Origin: Ceratopteris richardii
Lineage: Eukaryota; Streptophyta; Polypodiopsida; Polypodiales; Pteridaceae
Reading direction: 5' to 3'
Length of the DNA stretch: 64,000 nt
NCBI GenBank assembly: GCA_020310875.1
Contig: CM035413.1
Coordinates: forward strand, 186,807,855-186,871,854
Made by a program: the position numbers and the translations under genes
The notes under the pieces: model-generated
The model's database searches: none
Seen by the model: the letters and a program-made list of their open reading frames with translations, nothing else
Told to the model about the DNA's origin: nothing
Shown here: positions 1-11,274 of the stretch, one piece after another
Layout of the letters: each line of letters starts with the position of its first letter
Numbering within the stretch: position 1 is the first letter of the stretch

Positions 1-869
1 TGTACTCCAACCATTGTAATTGTCTCACTGTAATCAATCGGCAGAAGCTTCCAGGTGTATTTTCTCTTCTTGTTTCTTCTCTTTTCTCCTACAAACCCTC
101 AAACTCCTTCTTGTCTAAGAATCCACCAACAATGCTCAAAGAGAGATGTTGCCCATCCACCTAGCCCCAATGTTTTGGCCATAACTTCCTCATGGAAGCT
201 CCAAATGAGGAAATTCAATTTGCTTTAGATTCTAAAATTTAGTGCCTTTCTTTTAAGTGATTAAATGCCATATTTTAAACTCTTCCATTAATCAATGCAT
301 AAGCCTTTAGATGGATTTGTATTGGTGAGGATCTCATTTGAATGACCCACGTATTCAATCATGAGGTTTAAGAGTTCCTAATCAATGATAGAACTAGTTG
401 AGATATGAATAGATCTTTTTATATACCTCTAAATCATAGTTTCGCTCTCAATTACATTCATTTGGATGCTTTTTGCACTGTAGTTTATAATTTGCAATTG
501 TTTTCTCTTCCAGAATTGTGAAACTAACATTGGCATGTGCATCAAAGTTAGAATTGGTATGAATTCATCTCTCCACATGAAGCTACATTAACTTAGATTG
601 GTTCATAGAAGCATGCATAGGTATTTATGGTGCGTTTTAGAATATTTTGCAGATGCTAGAGCAAGAACAAAGATATTGGCATGAGGGTGCATACTGGCCG
701 ACAAGACATGTTGCAAAAATTTCTTGCTTATAGGTTTCTAGAGCTAAGAAAGTGGTTTTCCAACACTTGACTTATGCCTTTCATTGTATCATGTTTTTGT
801 TTTTTTTCAAGTTTCTTTTTCGTAGCAAAATGCTATCAAAGTTTTTGTAGTCACATGGCATTATATCTA
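1..869. other. No recognised feature
   Basis: AT-rich sequence with only short frames and no motif I can assign. The last 60-70 bases may already belong to the LINE fragment that becomes recognisable at about 870, but similarity is too weak to place its start. Confidence 0.4.
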
Positions 870-1598
870 AAGGTTCTACTATTATTAATCATGGAGAAAT
901 CATTAGATTGCTTCATATACCTATGGGATTTATTGTGTCTCTGAATTAAAGATGGGAATGGATGGTGAATAAATTTAGAGACAATATTTTTAGGTGATAT
1001 GGTATTCAAAGCTCCATTTGCCATAGACTCTTTGTCCAGAATCACTACATTTTTCCTTATGTGATGTATTTCGTATCCTACTGCAAACCTAATAAAATAC
1101 ATCTAAATCTAGTCATCTCTCTCTCTAGAAGGTTTCTTTGGGGAAGGGGGGTTCCTAAAGTGGACTAGGACATTTGCTGCCTCCCCAAAAGAGAAGGTGG
1201 CCTTCACATCACTTGTCCCTCAAAAATGGCCACTAATATGTTTCCTAAATGGATTCTTCATGTTACTCAATCAAATGATTACTAGACTTGCCTTGTAAAA
1301 AGGAAAATTCACTTGCTTTGATTAAAAGATTTCAAATCTTGGATTAACCATTCTCTATGGAACGTTATTGTTTCTTCTCAAGCATTCAACCCTGTTGGAA
1401 GCAAGCACAATTGCAGGATGTAGGAATCATGAAAATGTTATACTTTCAACTTGGATTGTATTTGTAATAGTGTTTTGTTTTGTAAAGAATATGTTTGGTC
1501 TGGGTGGATTTCCTTATGGAGAAAAGGTAACCATGGTATGAAGGAGCACAAATGCTTTAAGAAAGGAATAAGGAGCTTTTCTCAATCGTACCACAATG
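870..1598 (+). pseudogene. LINE1a part 1: decayed ORF2 (RT C-terminus and after)
   Basis: Read on the plus strand with several stops and frame changes, this stretch follows the ORF2 protein of the LINEs at 52-64 kb. It has a RLLHIPMGF block (RLLGIPMGF in LINE2/LINE3), RWEWMVNKFRDNIF, a SRRFLWG block, an EGGLHITCPSKMATNMF block (GGLGLICPSRMATQMA in LINE2) and a WSGWISLW stretch before the linker. The order and spacing match, so this is the region from the RT thumb onward. It ends abruptly at the copia LTR and resumes in register at 17504, which shows the copia array landed inside it. No function remains. Confidence 0.8.
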
Positions 1599-1603
1599 GT
1601 GAC
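1599..1603. repeat. Left target-site duplication of the copia array (GTGAC)
   Basis: GTGAC lies immediately left of the LTR end TGTTAGG. The matching copy at 17504-17508 reads GTGAG. The LINE1a frame continues across the pair, which supports a 5-bp duplication with one later substitution in the left copy. Confidence 0.7.
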
Positions 1604-2662
1604 TGTTAGGAAAGATGGATGGATGATCCAAGAGATTGAGTAGGTACTGCTAAAACCTGCTTTGTACCAGCCCTCTTTAGATTCAGACTTGATTAGTAGA
1701 CTCCCTTAGCTTTCCAATGACACCAAAAAATGTCCTATGTCCTTTGGAAATGAAGTGTGTAATGATTGAATCAAAACAGATAACTTTGGAAGTCACAAAG
1801 TCAAGAAAACTTTCTATTTTTGATCTTGACACCAGCTCAATGTTTTGCTCAGTGTGACCAGCACAGTAGCAATTGATTAAATTACTTCAAGGGGTATTCA
1901 ATTAGCTTAGTAAGCTACCATTTTCAAGTGGAATGATGTAAAATAATGAACTATGCTAAGAGAAATTAATTTAGCAAGATTTGGTATACCCTCGACTTTT
2001 TAGGACTGTAGCAGAGATAGACCAGTGAGCCCCTCGACGACGATTTCTCTGAATTGGCTGGATGAAATCACTTAAAACTTTGTCAGCATGTAGATGACTT
2101 TGCGCTGAATCCAAAAAGCTTTGAATCACTGAATTTGGTGGAGTATTGACTGAGATATGCCCTTGACAAGTTGACAGACTTTGGAGTAGACTAGCAAAGA
2201 ACACAAAGATGAATGATGTAAATGTATCTATTGATTAACACTTTTGTACAATCCCATTGGCATGGATATCATTGCCAAATGGTGTAGAGAGGTGTAGGCT
2301 ATGGTATAGTCCTTACACACACTCAAACTCTGTAGAGTAAGCCTCGAGAAATGAAGAGATGTACCCGCGACTTTTCCAAGTACATTTTATAGGATATGTG
2401 CAAAAATTTGAATTCAAATTCAAATTTTGGCTTCCTATGATCAAGGTCCTAAAAGCTTGGAGATATTCTCTCAATCAAATAAGCTAATTTTTCCACAACT
2501 CACTTTGGTAGGTGATTACAAAAGATTCCAAGTCATTTTGACTTTTACAAATGAGGTAAAGGGTAAGTAATCACTAGCATATGTTCCTATGGTTATTTAT
2601 GTATGTAGAGTTTTCATGATAACTTCCAAGCCAAATGTGTAGGCTTGTGATTTACACCAACA
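1604..2662 (-). repeat. Copia array LTR 1 (3' LTR of copy A)
   Basis: 1059 bp, bounded TGTTAGG...CCAACA on the plus strand, so TG...CA in element sense. Nearly the same as 11275-12333 and 16445-17503. Element-sense TATAAAAT (plus-strand 2384-2391) is the likely TATA box of U3. An AT-rich near-palindrome around GAATTC lies at about 2404-2430. Confidence 0.9.
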
Positions 2663-2677
2663 ACTCCCCCTCAAGCC
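2663..2677 (-). promoter_or_regulatory. Polypurine tract of copia copy A
   Basis: In element sense this reads GGCTTGAGGGGGAGT directly before the LTR start TGTTGG. Position and composition fit the primer for plus-strand DNA synthesis. Confidence 0.8.
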
Positions 2678-2703
2678 AAACATTTTGGCCTAAGTCTTCA
2701 TCT

Positions 2704-3591
2704 TCAATCTTCAAGTACATCCTGCAATCCAATTATAGATTTGAACCTGCAAAGTTTGGTCCCATCCAAAGCTTTAGTCAGCAAATCTGCACATTGCATG
2801 TTGGTTGACACATAGGTCAGCTGAATGTCCTTGCTTAGCAACTTCTCCCTCACATAATGATAACGAACTTCTATGTGTTTGGTCCTGACATGATAGATAG
2901 GATTAGCTACAAGGTGAAGAGAACTTGTATTATCTCCAAAGATAATTGAAGCCCTAGTATATAAGCCCAATTCTGAATACAAAAGCTTAATCCAAATTGC
3001 TTCTTGAGTGGCATTAGCTAGCCCTCTATACTCTGCTTCTGTAGAAGACAATGCAACAGTTGGTTGCTTCTTTGCAGACCATGAAATTGGTTTGTCACCT
3101 GCAAAAGAAATGTATCCAAAAGTGCTTGTCCTATCATCCTTGCATCCTGCCCAATCTGCATCTGAATAAACTTTTATATCAATATCTGAAGTGTAAGGAA
3201 AGTACAAACCATGGTTCTGTGTACCCTTGAGATACTTCAAGATTCTTTTGGTAGCCTCTAAGTGAGGTATCCTTGGCTTGTGCATAAATTGACTTAGCAC
3301 ACTAACTCCATATGCAATATCAATTCTTGTAAGAGTAGCATAGTTCAAGCTACCTACCATACTTTGATAACTTGTAATGTCTTGGACTTCATCACCTTCA
3401 TGGGCACTTAGCTTTAGGTTCACCTCCATTGGAGTACTAGCTGCTTTAGCATCCTGCAAGTGAAATTTCTTCAACATGTCCTGCACATACTTCTTCTGAG
3501 TAATGTATATTCCTGAATTAGTGTAAACTAATTCAAGTCCCAAAAAATACTTCAATAGCCCAAGATCATTGATCTTGAACTCCTTCATCAT
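2704..3591 (-). pseudogene. Copia copy A: RT C-terminus and RNase H
   Basis: 295-aa open segment: the RT thumb (LKYFLGLELVYT, YVQDMLKKF) followed by RNase H with [23 protein letters not shown], and the C-terminal RTKHIEVRYHYVRE and ADLLTKAL blocks, all normal for Ty1/copia. It is the 3' end of pol, about 40 bp from the polypurine tract. The catalytic YVDD lies just upstream (about 3645-3660) and is intact, but stops replace a Ser and a Tyr codon between 3591 and 3757, so it is separated from the upstream part of pol. Start at 3591 is only the first Met after those stops. Confidence 0.9.
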
Positions 3592-3756
3592 TTGGCTTTT
3601 GATGCTTTTGATTCCATTGACATCATTACCTGTAATGATGATGTCATCAACATAGAAACAGAGATAGATTATCTCTTAATTACTTCTCTTAATGAACAGA
3701 GAAGTGTCAGCCTTACTCACGGCAAAACCTTGGTCTTGGAGGTATGTAGTTAGCCT

Positions 3757-5556
3757 CTAATTCCATGCCCTAGGTGCCTGCTTCAATCCATATAAAGCCT
3801 TCTTTAATTTGCAAACATAAGTTACCTTCTTAGGGTCTTCATAGCCAGGAGGTTGTGACATATAAACCTCTTCTGAGATCCATCCATTCAAGAAAGCATT
3901 CTTGACATCCAATTGGTACATGTTCCAATTCGTTGATGCAGCCACACTCACCAACACTCTGATTGTTGGCATCTTGGCCACAGGAGAAAATGTTTCTTCA
4001 TAATCAATGCCTTGGGTTTGTGCAAAACTCTTGGCTACTAATCTGGCCTTGTACCTGTTAATTGTGCCATCATAATTTCTTTTTAATTTATAGATCCATC
4101 TGGATCCTATTACCTTCATGGAGTCCTTCTTGGGTACTAACTCCCATGTATCACTCTCCTTGAGTGCTTCAATCTCCTCATCCATAGCTTCCTTCCATTC
4201 TAATTTTGTGATTGCTTCTTCATATGATCCTGGTTCTTCATTTAGCAAATCCTTTGCAAGATAAATTGAATGTTTAGTAACAAGAGATGTATCATACCCA
4301 TATCTGATAGGTTTTTTGCTTTCTCTTTGAGACCTTCTGATTGATTGAGTTGAAGATTCTGGTATGTCCTCAAGCTTCTTCATCTTCATTTTGCCTTTGG
4401 ACTTCCATGCCTTGAACTCTTCAAAGTTGATTGTATCTTCATCATCTGAACTTGAGTCTTCTTTCTGAGTTGGTTCCTCCTTTGTAAGTTTTGGAAATTC
4501 TTCTTCCAAATCATAGGGTAGTTTGACCTTCCTGCATTCATTCTCATACCAAGAATCATTCTCATCAAAGATCACATCTCTGCTTACCATAAATCCCTTA
4601 TTGGTAGGGTTATAAAACATGTAACCTTTTTTATTTAAATCATATCCAATAAAAATACATTTTTCAGCCTTTGGATCTAGCTTTCCTCTTACCTGTGAAG
4701 GTATGTGTACATATGCTACACATCCAAAAATTTTGCAGTGATCCAATGATGGTCTCTTACCATGCCATGCTTCATATGGTGTCATACCATCAAGTGACTT
4801 TGATGGTAACCTATTTATGAGATAGGTGGCAGTAGAGACACTCTCTGCCCATAGATAGTTAGGTAATTTCTTCTCATTAAGCATAGATCTAGCTGTCTCA
4901 ACAATTAACCTATTTCTTCTTTCAGCTACCCCAGTCTGTTCAGGAGAGTACCTTGTGGTTATTTCCCTTTTGATGCCTCTGTCCTGCAAGAAGTCCTCAA
5001 ATTCATTGGAGAAGTACTCACCTCCTCCATCTGACCTTAGCCTCTTCAAATTCCTTCCTGTCTGATTTTCAACTAATGCAAGATATTTCTTAAAAGAATT
5101 AAATACCTCATCCTTGTGCTTCATAAAGTATAATACAATCCATCTGCTATAGTCATCAATAAAAGACACATAGTACCTTGAACCTGAGACTGAGGGGTCT
5201 TTGCTAGGTCCCCATCCATCTGTGTGTACAAGCTCTAGATAGTCTTCATGCATATATCCTTTCTTGGAGAAGGGTAACCTGTGAGACTTACCAAATTGAC
5301 AAGCACCACACTTGTAAATCATATGGTGCTTGGATACATTAGGTATCCCTAGCACACATTGGTCCCTACACATTTGCTTCAAGGTCCTTTCTCCTATGTG
5401 CCCTAATCTCTTGTGCCAAATCTCAAGCTCTGAAAGTGTTTGATCTTTATAACTGTATAATGCAATGTTCTTTGTATCTTCCAACTCAAAAGTGAAAAGT
5501 CTACCTGATTTTTCTCCTTTAGCTATCCTTTTGAATCCATGTCTTGGGTCCTCCAC
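3757..5556 (-). pseudogene. Copia copy A: integrase and RT N-terminus
   Basis: 599-aa open segment. Residues about 45-105 are the GAG-pre-integrase zinc region (WHKRLGHIG then [12 protein letters not shown]). About 110-260 is the integrase core with [22 protein letters not shown] and GVAERRNR, so the DDE triad is present. Then come an acidic linker and, from about residue 445, the copia RT ([33 protein letters not shown]). Unlike copies B and C it retains the full core end. The segment is bounded by a Gln-to-TAG stop upstream at about 5568 and a Tyr-to-TAG stop downstream at about 3757. Confidence 0.9.
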
Positions 5557-5811
5557 AAATGCCCCATACTAATTGAATCTGACCTGCAACCCTTTCTCTA
5601 CAATCAGACCAACACTCATTAAGTTCTTTGTAATTGTAGGTACATAAAGTACTCTGCTCAACAAATTCTGATTACCATCACAAGTTTTCACATTTCCAAC
5701 TTTAACTACAGAATGCTTTGTATCATCACCTGTTTGGACTTGGTGTTTACCTTTTGGTTCCTAGAGATCAGGGAGTAGTGCAACATTACCAGCCACATGA
5801 TTTGAACACCC
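5557..5811 (-). pseudogene. Copia copy A: damaged protease region
   Basis: This is the gap between the gag and integrase segments. In frame it corresponds to the aspartic protease and the start of the pre-integrase domain, but the Ser codon of the active-site DSG is TAA (gag frame ends ...FYID-stop), and a second stop lies near 5762 and a third near 5568. Copy C preserves DSG at the same place, so the protease of copy A is dead. Confidence 0.8.
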
Positions 5812-6930
5812 TTAATCAATATAAAATAAGTGATCATCATTTGTACCTGACTTTGAAGTCATGTTCATGATCAAGAGAGAGTAATCCTGCTCCTCTGTGT
5901 AGTTGTTGTAGTCCTTTCTATTTCTGAATCCTCCTTGGTAGTTGCCATTGTAATTGTTGTTGTAGTTGTTGTTATAATTGTTGTTATAATTGTTGTTGTG
6001 GCCTTGATGATGGTTGAACCTTCCTCTAGACTGAGAGTATCCACCTCTTTGGTAGCCTCTTCCTCTCTGATTTTTGTAATTCCTGTAACACTCATCTGTG
6101 GTGTGGTTTGACAAACCACAAATGTTACATGGTGATAAGTTATAGGGTCTCCCCCTACCTTGCTTACCTCCTCTGCCCCTACCTCTTGAAGATCTACCTC
6201 TCCCTGCATAGTTGGCTTGGGAGGTAGAGCATTCATCTTCCACCTTCTTACTCTTTCCTTTATCCTTGGATTTCTTATCATTGTATAGGGTAGAAGAGTT
6301 ACCTTTGGTAGTATCTCCACTCTTGGTAAGCTTTGCTTCATGTGTGAATAGTTGACCCATGAGAGTTGTAAGATCTGGAGTGTGCATGTCCATGTAGAGA
6401 TCCATTGCAGTGGTGAAGCTTTCCCACTTGTCATCAGCCTTGATTCTATTAATTACCTGCCTTACAATTTGTTCTTCTTCAATTTCTTCTCCTATGCTTG
6501 CTAACTGATCTGCAACATCTTTGATCTTGGTCACAAATTGTGAAACAGCTTGCTTAGGTTGCTTCCTTAGTGTTGTGAATTCAATCCACAACTGATTTTT
6601 CCTAGCCCTTGTATTAGAGGAAAAATATGATGACAAGGTTTCCCAAGTCTGTTGGGAAGTCTTACAATTTCTGATATGAGGTAAAAGAAATTCAGATATA
6701 GAGTTGAGTAAATAAGACCTTGCCAATGCATCCCTTGCACACCATGTGTTGAATTTTTCTTGCTCATCCTTGGTTGGCAAACCTCTTGCTTTGAATGAGG
6801 GCAATTCCTCATCTCCTGAGATGTATCCATAGAGACTCCTTCCTTGTAAGTAGGTCTTCATCCTTAGAGACCAAGCTTGATAGTTGTTCCTGTCCAATTT
6901 ATCAATGAATGAAGGAAAACCATCTCCCAT
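5812..6930 (-). pseudogene. Copia copy A: gag, nearly intact
   Basis: 372 aa starting MGDGFPSFIDKLDRNNYQAW, the first Met after the primer site, which fixes the start. The N-terminal 40-170 region is the UBN2/retrotransposon gag fold (WETLSSYFSSNTRAR, FTTAMDLYMD). A basic RGRGRGG linker precedes one zinc knuckle CNICGLSNHTTDEC (CX2CX4HX4C, about residues 268-281). A following Asn/Tyr tract is encoded by an AATAATTGTT-type repeat whose length differs between copies A, B and C. It ends at the stop within the protease DSG motif; gag itself appears complete and has no stop, unlike B and C. Confidence 0.9.
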
Positions 6931-6941
6931 TTTACCTTATT

Positions 6942-6954
6942 TGCTCTGATACCA
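6942..6954 (-). promoter_or_regulatory. Primer binding site, copy A (tRNA-iMet)
   Basis: In element sense TGGTATCAGAGCA, complementary to the 3' end of plant initiator tRNA-Met, one base from the LTR end at 6956. Confidence 0.9.
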
Positions 6955-6955
6955 C

Positions 6956-7428
6956 TGTTAGGAAAGATGGATGGATGATCCAAGAGATTGAGTAGGTACT
7001 CCTAAAACCTGCTTTGTACCAGCCCTCTTTAGCTTCAGACTTGATTAGTAGACTCCCTTAGCTTTCAAATGACACCAGGAAATGGCCTCTGTACTTTGGA
7101 AATGAAGTGTGTAATGATTCAATCAAATTAGATAACTTTGGAAGTCACAAAGTCAAGAAAACTTTCTATTTTGGTCTTGACACCTGCTCAATGTTTTGCT
7201 CAGTGTGACCAGCACAATAGCACTTGATAAAATTCCTTCTAGGGGTATTCAATTGGCTTAGTAAGCTACCATTTTCAAGTGGAATGATGTAAAATAATGA
7301 ACTATGCTAAGGGAAATTAATTTAGCAAGATTTGGTATACCCCCGACTTTTTAGGACTGTAGCAGAGATAGACGAGTGAGCACATCGATGATGATTTCTT
7401 TGAATTGGCTGAATGAAATCACTTAAAG
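6956..7428 (-). repeat. Copia array truncated LTR (5' LTR of copy A)
   Basis: About 472 bp matching the R/U5-side half of the LTR, then an abrupt switch at 7427-7429 to RNase H sequence of copy B. The lost part is the U3 side that holds the TATA box in the other LTRs, so copy A has no recognisable promoter of its own. Compared with the intact arrangement about 0.9 kb is missing (rest of LTR, polypurine tract and the end of RNase H). Confidence 0.85.
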
Positions 7429-7596
7429 CTTGAGTGGCATTAGCTAGCCCTCTATAATCTGCTTCTGTAGAAGACAATGCAACATATTGCTTCTTTGCAG
7501 ACCATGAAATTGGTTTGTCACCTGCAAAAGAAATGTATCCAAAAGTGCTTCTCCTATCATCCTTGCATCCTGCCCAATCTGCATCTCAATAAACTT

Positions 7597-9012
7597 TTAT
7601 ATCAATATCTGAAGTGTAAGGAAAGTACAAACCATGGTTCTGTGTACCTTGAGATACTTCAAGATTCTTTTGGTAGCCTCTAAGTGAGGTATCCTTGGCT
7701 TGTACATAAATTGACTTAGCACACTAACTCCATATGCAATATCAATTCTTGTAAGAGTAGCATAGTTCAAGCTACCTTCCATACTTTGATAACCTGTAAT
7801 GTCTTGGACTTCATCACCTTCATGGGCACTTAGCTTTAGGTTCACCTCCATTGGAGTACTAGCTGCTTTAGCATCCTGCAAGTGAAATTTCTTCAACATG
7901 TCCTGCACATACTTCTTCTGAGTAATGTATATTCCTGAATTAGTGTAAACTAATTCAAGTCCCAAAAAATACTTCAATACCCCAAGTTCATTGATCTTGA
8001 ACTCCTTGATCATTTGGCTTTTGATGCTTCTGATTCCATTGACACCATTACCTGTAATGATGATGTCATCAACATAGAAACAGAGATAGATTATCTCTGA
8101 ATTACTTCTCTTAATGAACAGAGAAGTGTCAGCCTTACTCATGACAAAACCTTGGTCTTGGAGGTATGTAGTTAGCCTGTAATTCCATGCCCTAGGTGCC
8201 TGCTTCAATCCATATAAAGCCTTCTTTAATTTGCAAACATAAGTTACCTTCTTAGGGTCTTCATAGCCAGGAGGTTGTGACATATAAACCTCTTCTGAGA
8301 TCCATCCATTCAAGAAAGCATTCTTGACATCCAATTGGTACATGTTCCAATTCGTTGATGCAGCCACACTCACCAACACTCTGATTGTTGGCATCTTGGC
8401 CACAGGAGAAAATGTTTCTTCATAGTCAATGCCTTGGGTTTGTGCAAAACCCTTGGCTACTAATCTGGCCTTGTACCTGTTAATTGTGCCATCAGAATTT
8501 CGTTTCAATTTATAGATCCATCTGGATCCTATTACCTTCATGGAGTCCTTCTTGGGTACTAACTCCCATGTATCACTCTCCTTGAGTGCTTCAATCTCCT
8601 CATCCATAGCTTCCTTCCATTCTAATTTTGTGATTGCTTCTTCATATGATCCTGGTTCATCATTTAGCAAATCCTTTGCAAGATAAATTGAATGTTTAGT
8701 AACAAGAGATGTATCATACCCATATTTGATAAGTTTCTTGCTTTCTCTTTGAGACCTTCTGATTGATTGAGTTGAAGATTCTGGTATGTCCTCAAGCTTC
8801 TTCATCTTCATTTTGCCTTTGGACTTCCATGCCTTGAACTCTTCAAGGTTGATTGTATCTTCATCATCTGAACTTGAGTCTTCTTTTTGAGTTGGTTCCT
8901 CCTTTGTAAGTTGTGGAAATTCTTCTTCCAAATCATAGAGTAGTTTGACCTTCCTGCATTCATTCTCATACCAAGAATCATTCACATCAAAGATCACATC
9001 TTTGCTTACCAT
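7597..9012 (-). pseudogene. Copia copy B: RT with intact YVDD
   Basis: 471-aa open segment containing the whole [23 protein letters not shown], the catalytic LCFYVDDIIITG, and YVQDMLKKF, running to LSQFMYKPRIPHLEATKRILKYL. A single-base deletion near 7650 shifts frame at the RNase H boundary, so the last residues are out of frame. Of the three copies this is the only RT uninterrupted from its N-terminus through YVDD. Confidence 0.88.
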
Positions 9013-9203
9013 AAATCCCTTATTGGTAGGGTTATAAAACCTGTAATCTTTTTTATTTAAATCATATCCAATGAAAATACATTTTTAAGCCTTTGAATCT
9101 AGCTTTCCTCTTACCTGTGAAGGTATGTGTACATATGCTACACATCCAAAAATTTTGCAGTGATCCAATGATGGTCTCTTACCATGCCATGCTTCATATG
9201 GTG

Positions 9204-10127
9204 TCATACCATCAAGTGACTAGCTGTCTCAACAATTAACCTATTTCTTCTTTCAGCTACCCCATTTTGTTCAGGAGAGTACCTTGTGGTTATTTCCCTT
9301 TTGATGCCTCTGTCCTGCAAGAAGTCCTCAAATTCATTGGAGAAGTACTCACCTCCTGCATCTGACCTTAGCCTCTTCAAATTCCTTCCTGTCTGATTTT
9401 CAACTAATGCAAGATATTTCTTAAAACAATTAAATACCTCATCCTTGTGTTTCATAAAGTATAATACAGTCCATCTGCTATAGTCATCAATAAAAGACAC
9501 ATAGTACCTTGAACCTAAGACTGAGGGGTCTTTGCTAGGTCCCCATACATCTGTGTGTACAAGCTCTAGATAGTCTTCATGCATATATCCTTTCTTGGAG
9601 AAGGGTAACCTGTGAGACTTACCAAATTGACAAGCACCACAAATGTAAATCATATGTTGCTTGGATACATTAGGTATCCCTAGCACACATTGGTCCTTGC
9701 ACATTTGCTTCAAGGTCCTTTCTCCTATGTGCCCTGATCTCTTGTGCCAAATCTCGAGCTCTAAAAGTGTTTGATCTTTATAACTGTATAATGCAATGTT
9801 CTCTGTATCTTCCAACTCAAAAGTGAAAAGTCTACCTGATTTTTCTCCTTTAGCTATCCTTTTGAATCCATGTCTTGGGTCCTCCATAAATGCTCTATAC
9901 TGATTGAATCTGACATGCAACCCTTTCTCTACAATCTGACCAACACTCATTAAGTTTTTTGTAATTGTAGGTACATAAAGTACTCTGCTCAACAAATTCT
10001 GATTACCATCACAAGTTTTCACATTTCCAACTTTAACTACAGAATGCTTTGTATCATCACCTGTTTGGACTTGGTGTTTAAATTTTGGCTCCTCAAGATC
10101 AGAGAGTAGTGCAACATTACCAGCCAC
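9204..10127 (-). pseudogene. Copia copy B: end of protease, pre-integrase, integrase core
   Basis: 307 aa: protease tail, WHKRSGHIG and [12 protein letters not shown] zinc region, and the core HTDVWGP, FIDDYSR, RSDAGGEYF (Gly to Ala in the usual DGGGE), NGVAERRNR. After VETA a 91-bp deletion at 9220/9221 shifts the frame and truncates the protein. A further stop near 9087 lies between this and the RT segment. The protease motif just upstream reads DSR instead of DSG, so the enzyme is probably inactive. Confidence 0.88.
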
Positions 10128-10178
10128 ATGATTTGAAAACCTTGAATCAATATAAAATAAGTGATCATCATTTGTACC

Positions 10179-10910
10179 TCACTTTGAAGTCATGTTCATG
10201 ATCAAGAGAGAGTCATCCTGCTCCTCTGTGTAGTTGTTGTAGTCCTTTCTATTTCTGAATCCTCCTTGGTAGTTGCCATTGTAATTGTTGTTGTAGTTGT
10301 TATAATTGTTGTTGTGGCCTTGGTGATGGTTGAACCTTCCTCTAGACTGAGAGTATCCACCTCTTTGGTAGCCTCTTCCTCTCTGATTTTTGTAATTCCT
10401 GTAACACTCATCTGTGGTGTGGTTTGACAAACCACAAATGTTACATGGTGATGAGTTATAGGGTCTTCCCCTACCTTGCTTACCTCCTCTGCCCCTACCT
10501 CTTGAAGATCTACCTCTCCCTGCATAGTTGGCTTGAGAGGTAGAGCATTCATCTTCCACCTTCTTACTCTTTCCTTTATCCTTGGATTTCTTATCATTGT
10601 ATAGGGCAGAAGAGTTGTTACCTTTGGTAGTATCTCCACTCTTGGTAAGCTTTGCTTCATGTGTGAATAGTTGACCCATGAGAGTTGTAAGATATGGAGT
10701 GTGCATGTCCATGTAGAGATCCATTGCAGTGGTGAAGCTTTCCCACTTGTCATCAGCCTTGATTCCATTAATTACCTGCCTTACAATTTGTTCTTCTTCA
10801 ATTTCTTCTCCTATGCTTGCTAACTGATCTGCAGCATCTTTGATCTTGGTCACAAATTCTGAAACAGCTTGCTTAGGTTGCTTCCTTAGTGTTGTGAATT
10901 CAATCCACAA
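10179..10910 (-). pseudogene. Copia copy B: gag C-terminal two-thirds
   Basis: Open segment of 243 aa covering the second half of the gag fold, the RGRGRGG basic region, the zinc knuckle CNICGLSNHTTDEC and a shorter Asn/Tyr tract than copy A. It is cut from the gag N-terminus by a CAG-to-TAG codon next to 10910, which copy C also carries. It ends where a base change alters the codons after MTSK. Confidence 0.88.
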
Positions 10911-11249
10911 CTAATTTTTCCTAGCCCTTGTATTAGAGGAAAAATATGATGACAAGGTTTCCCAAGTCTCTTGGGAAGTCTTACATTTTCTGATGTGAGG
11001 TAAAAGAAAGTCAGATATAGAGTTGAGTAAATAAGACCTTGCCAATGCATCCCTTGCACACCATGTGTTGAGTTTTTCTTGCTCCTCCTTGGTTGGCAAA
11101 CCTCTTGCTTTGAATGAGGGCAATTCCTCATCTCCTGAGATGTATCCATAGAGACTCCTTCCTTGTAAGTAGGTCTTCATCCTTAGAGACCAAGCTTGAT
11201 AGTTGTTCCTGTCCAATTTATCAATAAATGAAGGAAAACCATCTCCCAT
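10911..11249 (-). pseudogene. Copia copy B: gag N-terminus
   Basis: 112 aa from the same MGDGFPSFIDKL start as copy A to the in-frame TAG. Colinear with copy A residues 1-112; it would make only a truncated gag without the zinc knuckle. Confidence 0.88.
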
Positions 11250-11260
11250 TTTACCTTATT

Positions 11261-11273
11261 TGCTCTGATACCA
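11261..11273 (-). promoter_or_regulatory. Primer binding site, copy B (tRNA-iMet)
   Basis: Element-sense TGGTATCAGAGCA, unchanged from copy A, one base from the LTR end at 11275. Confidence 0.88.
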
Positions 11274-11274
11274 C

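Larger units (their letters stand above)
7429..11274 (-). mobile_element. Copia copy B internal region, 3'-deleted
   Basis: Internal sequence running from the primer site (11261-11273) back to the middle of RNase H, where it is fused to the truncated LTR. It lacks the last roughly 110 codons of pol and the polypurine tract. It shares a 91-bp integrase deletion and a gag nonsense codon with copy C but not with copy A. Confidence 0.85.

Noticed and set aside
5871-6434. 187- and 188-codon minus-strand frames inside gag (also 10202-10768)
   Set aside because: Shadow frames of gag in another phase; they follow the gag sequence in copies A and B and have no motif.
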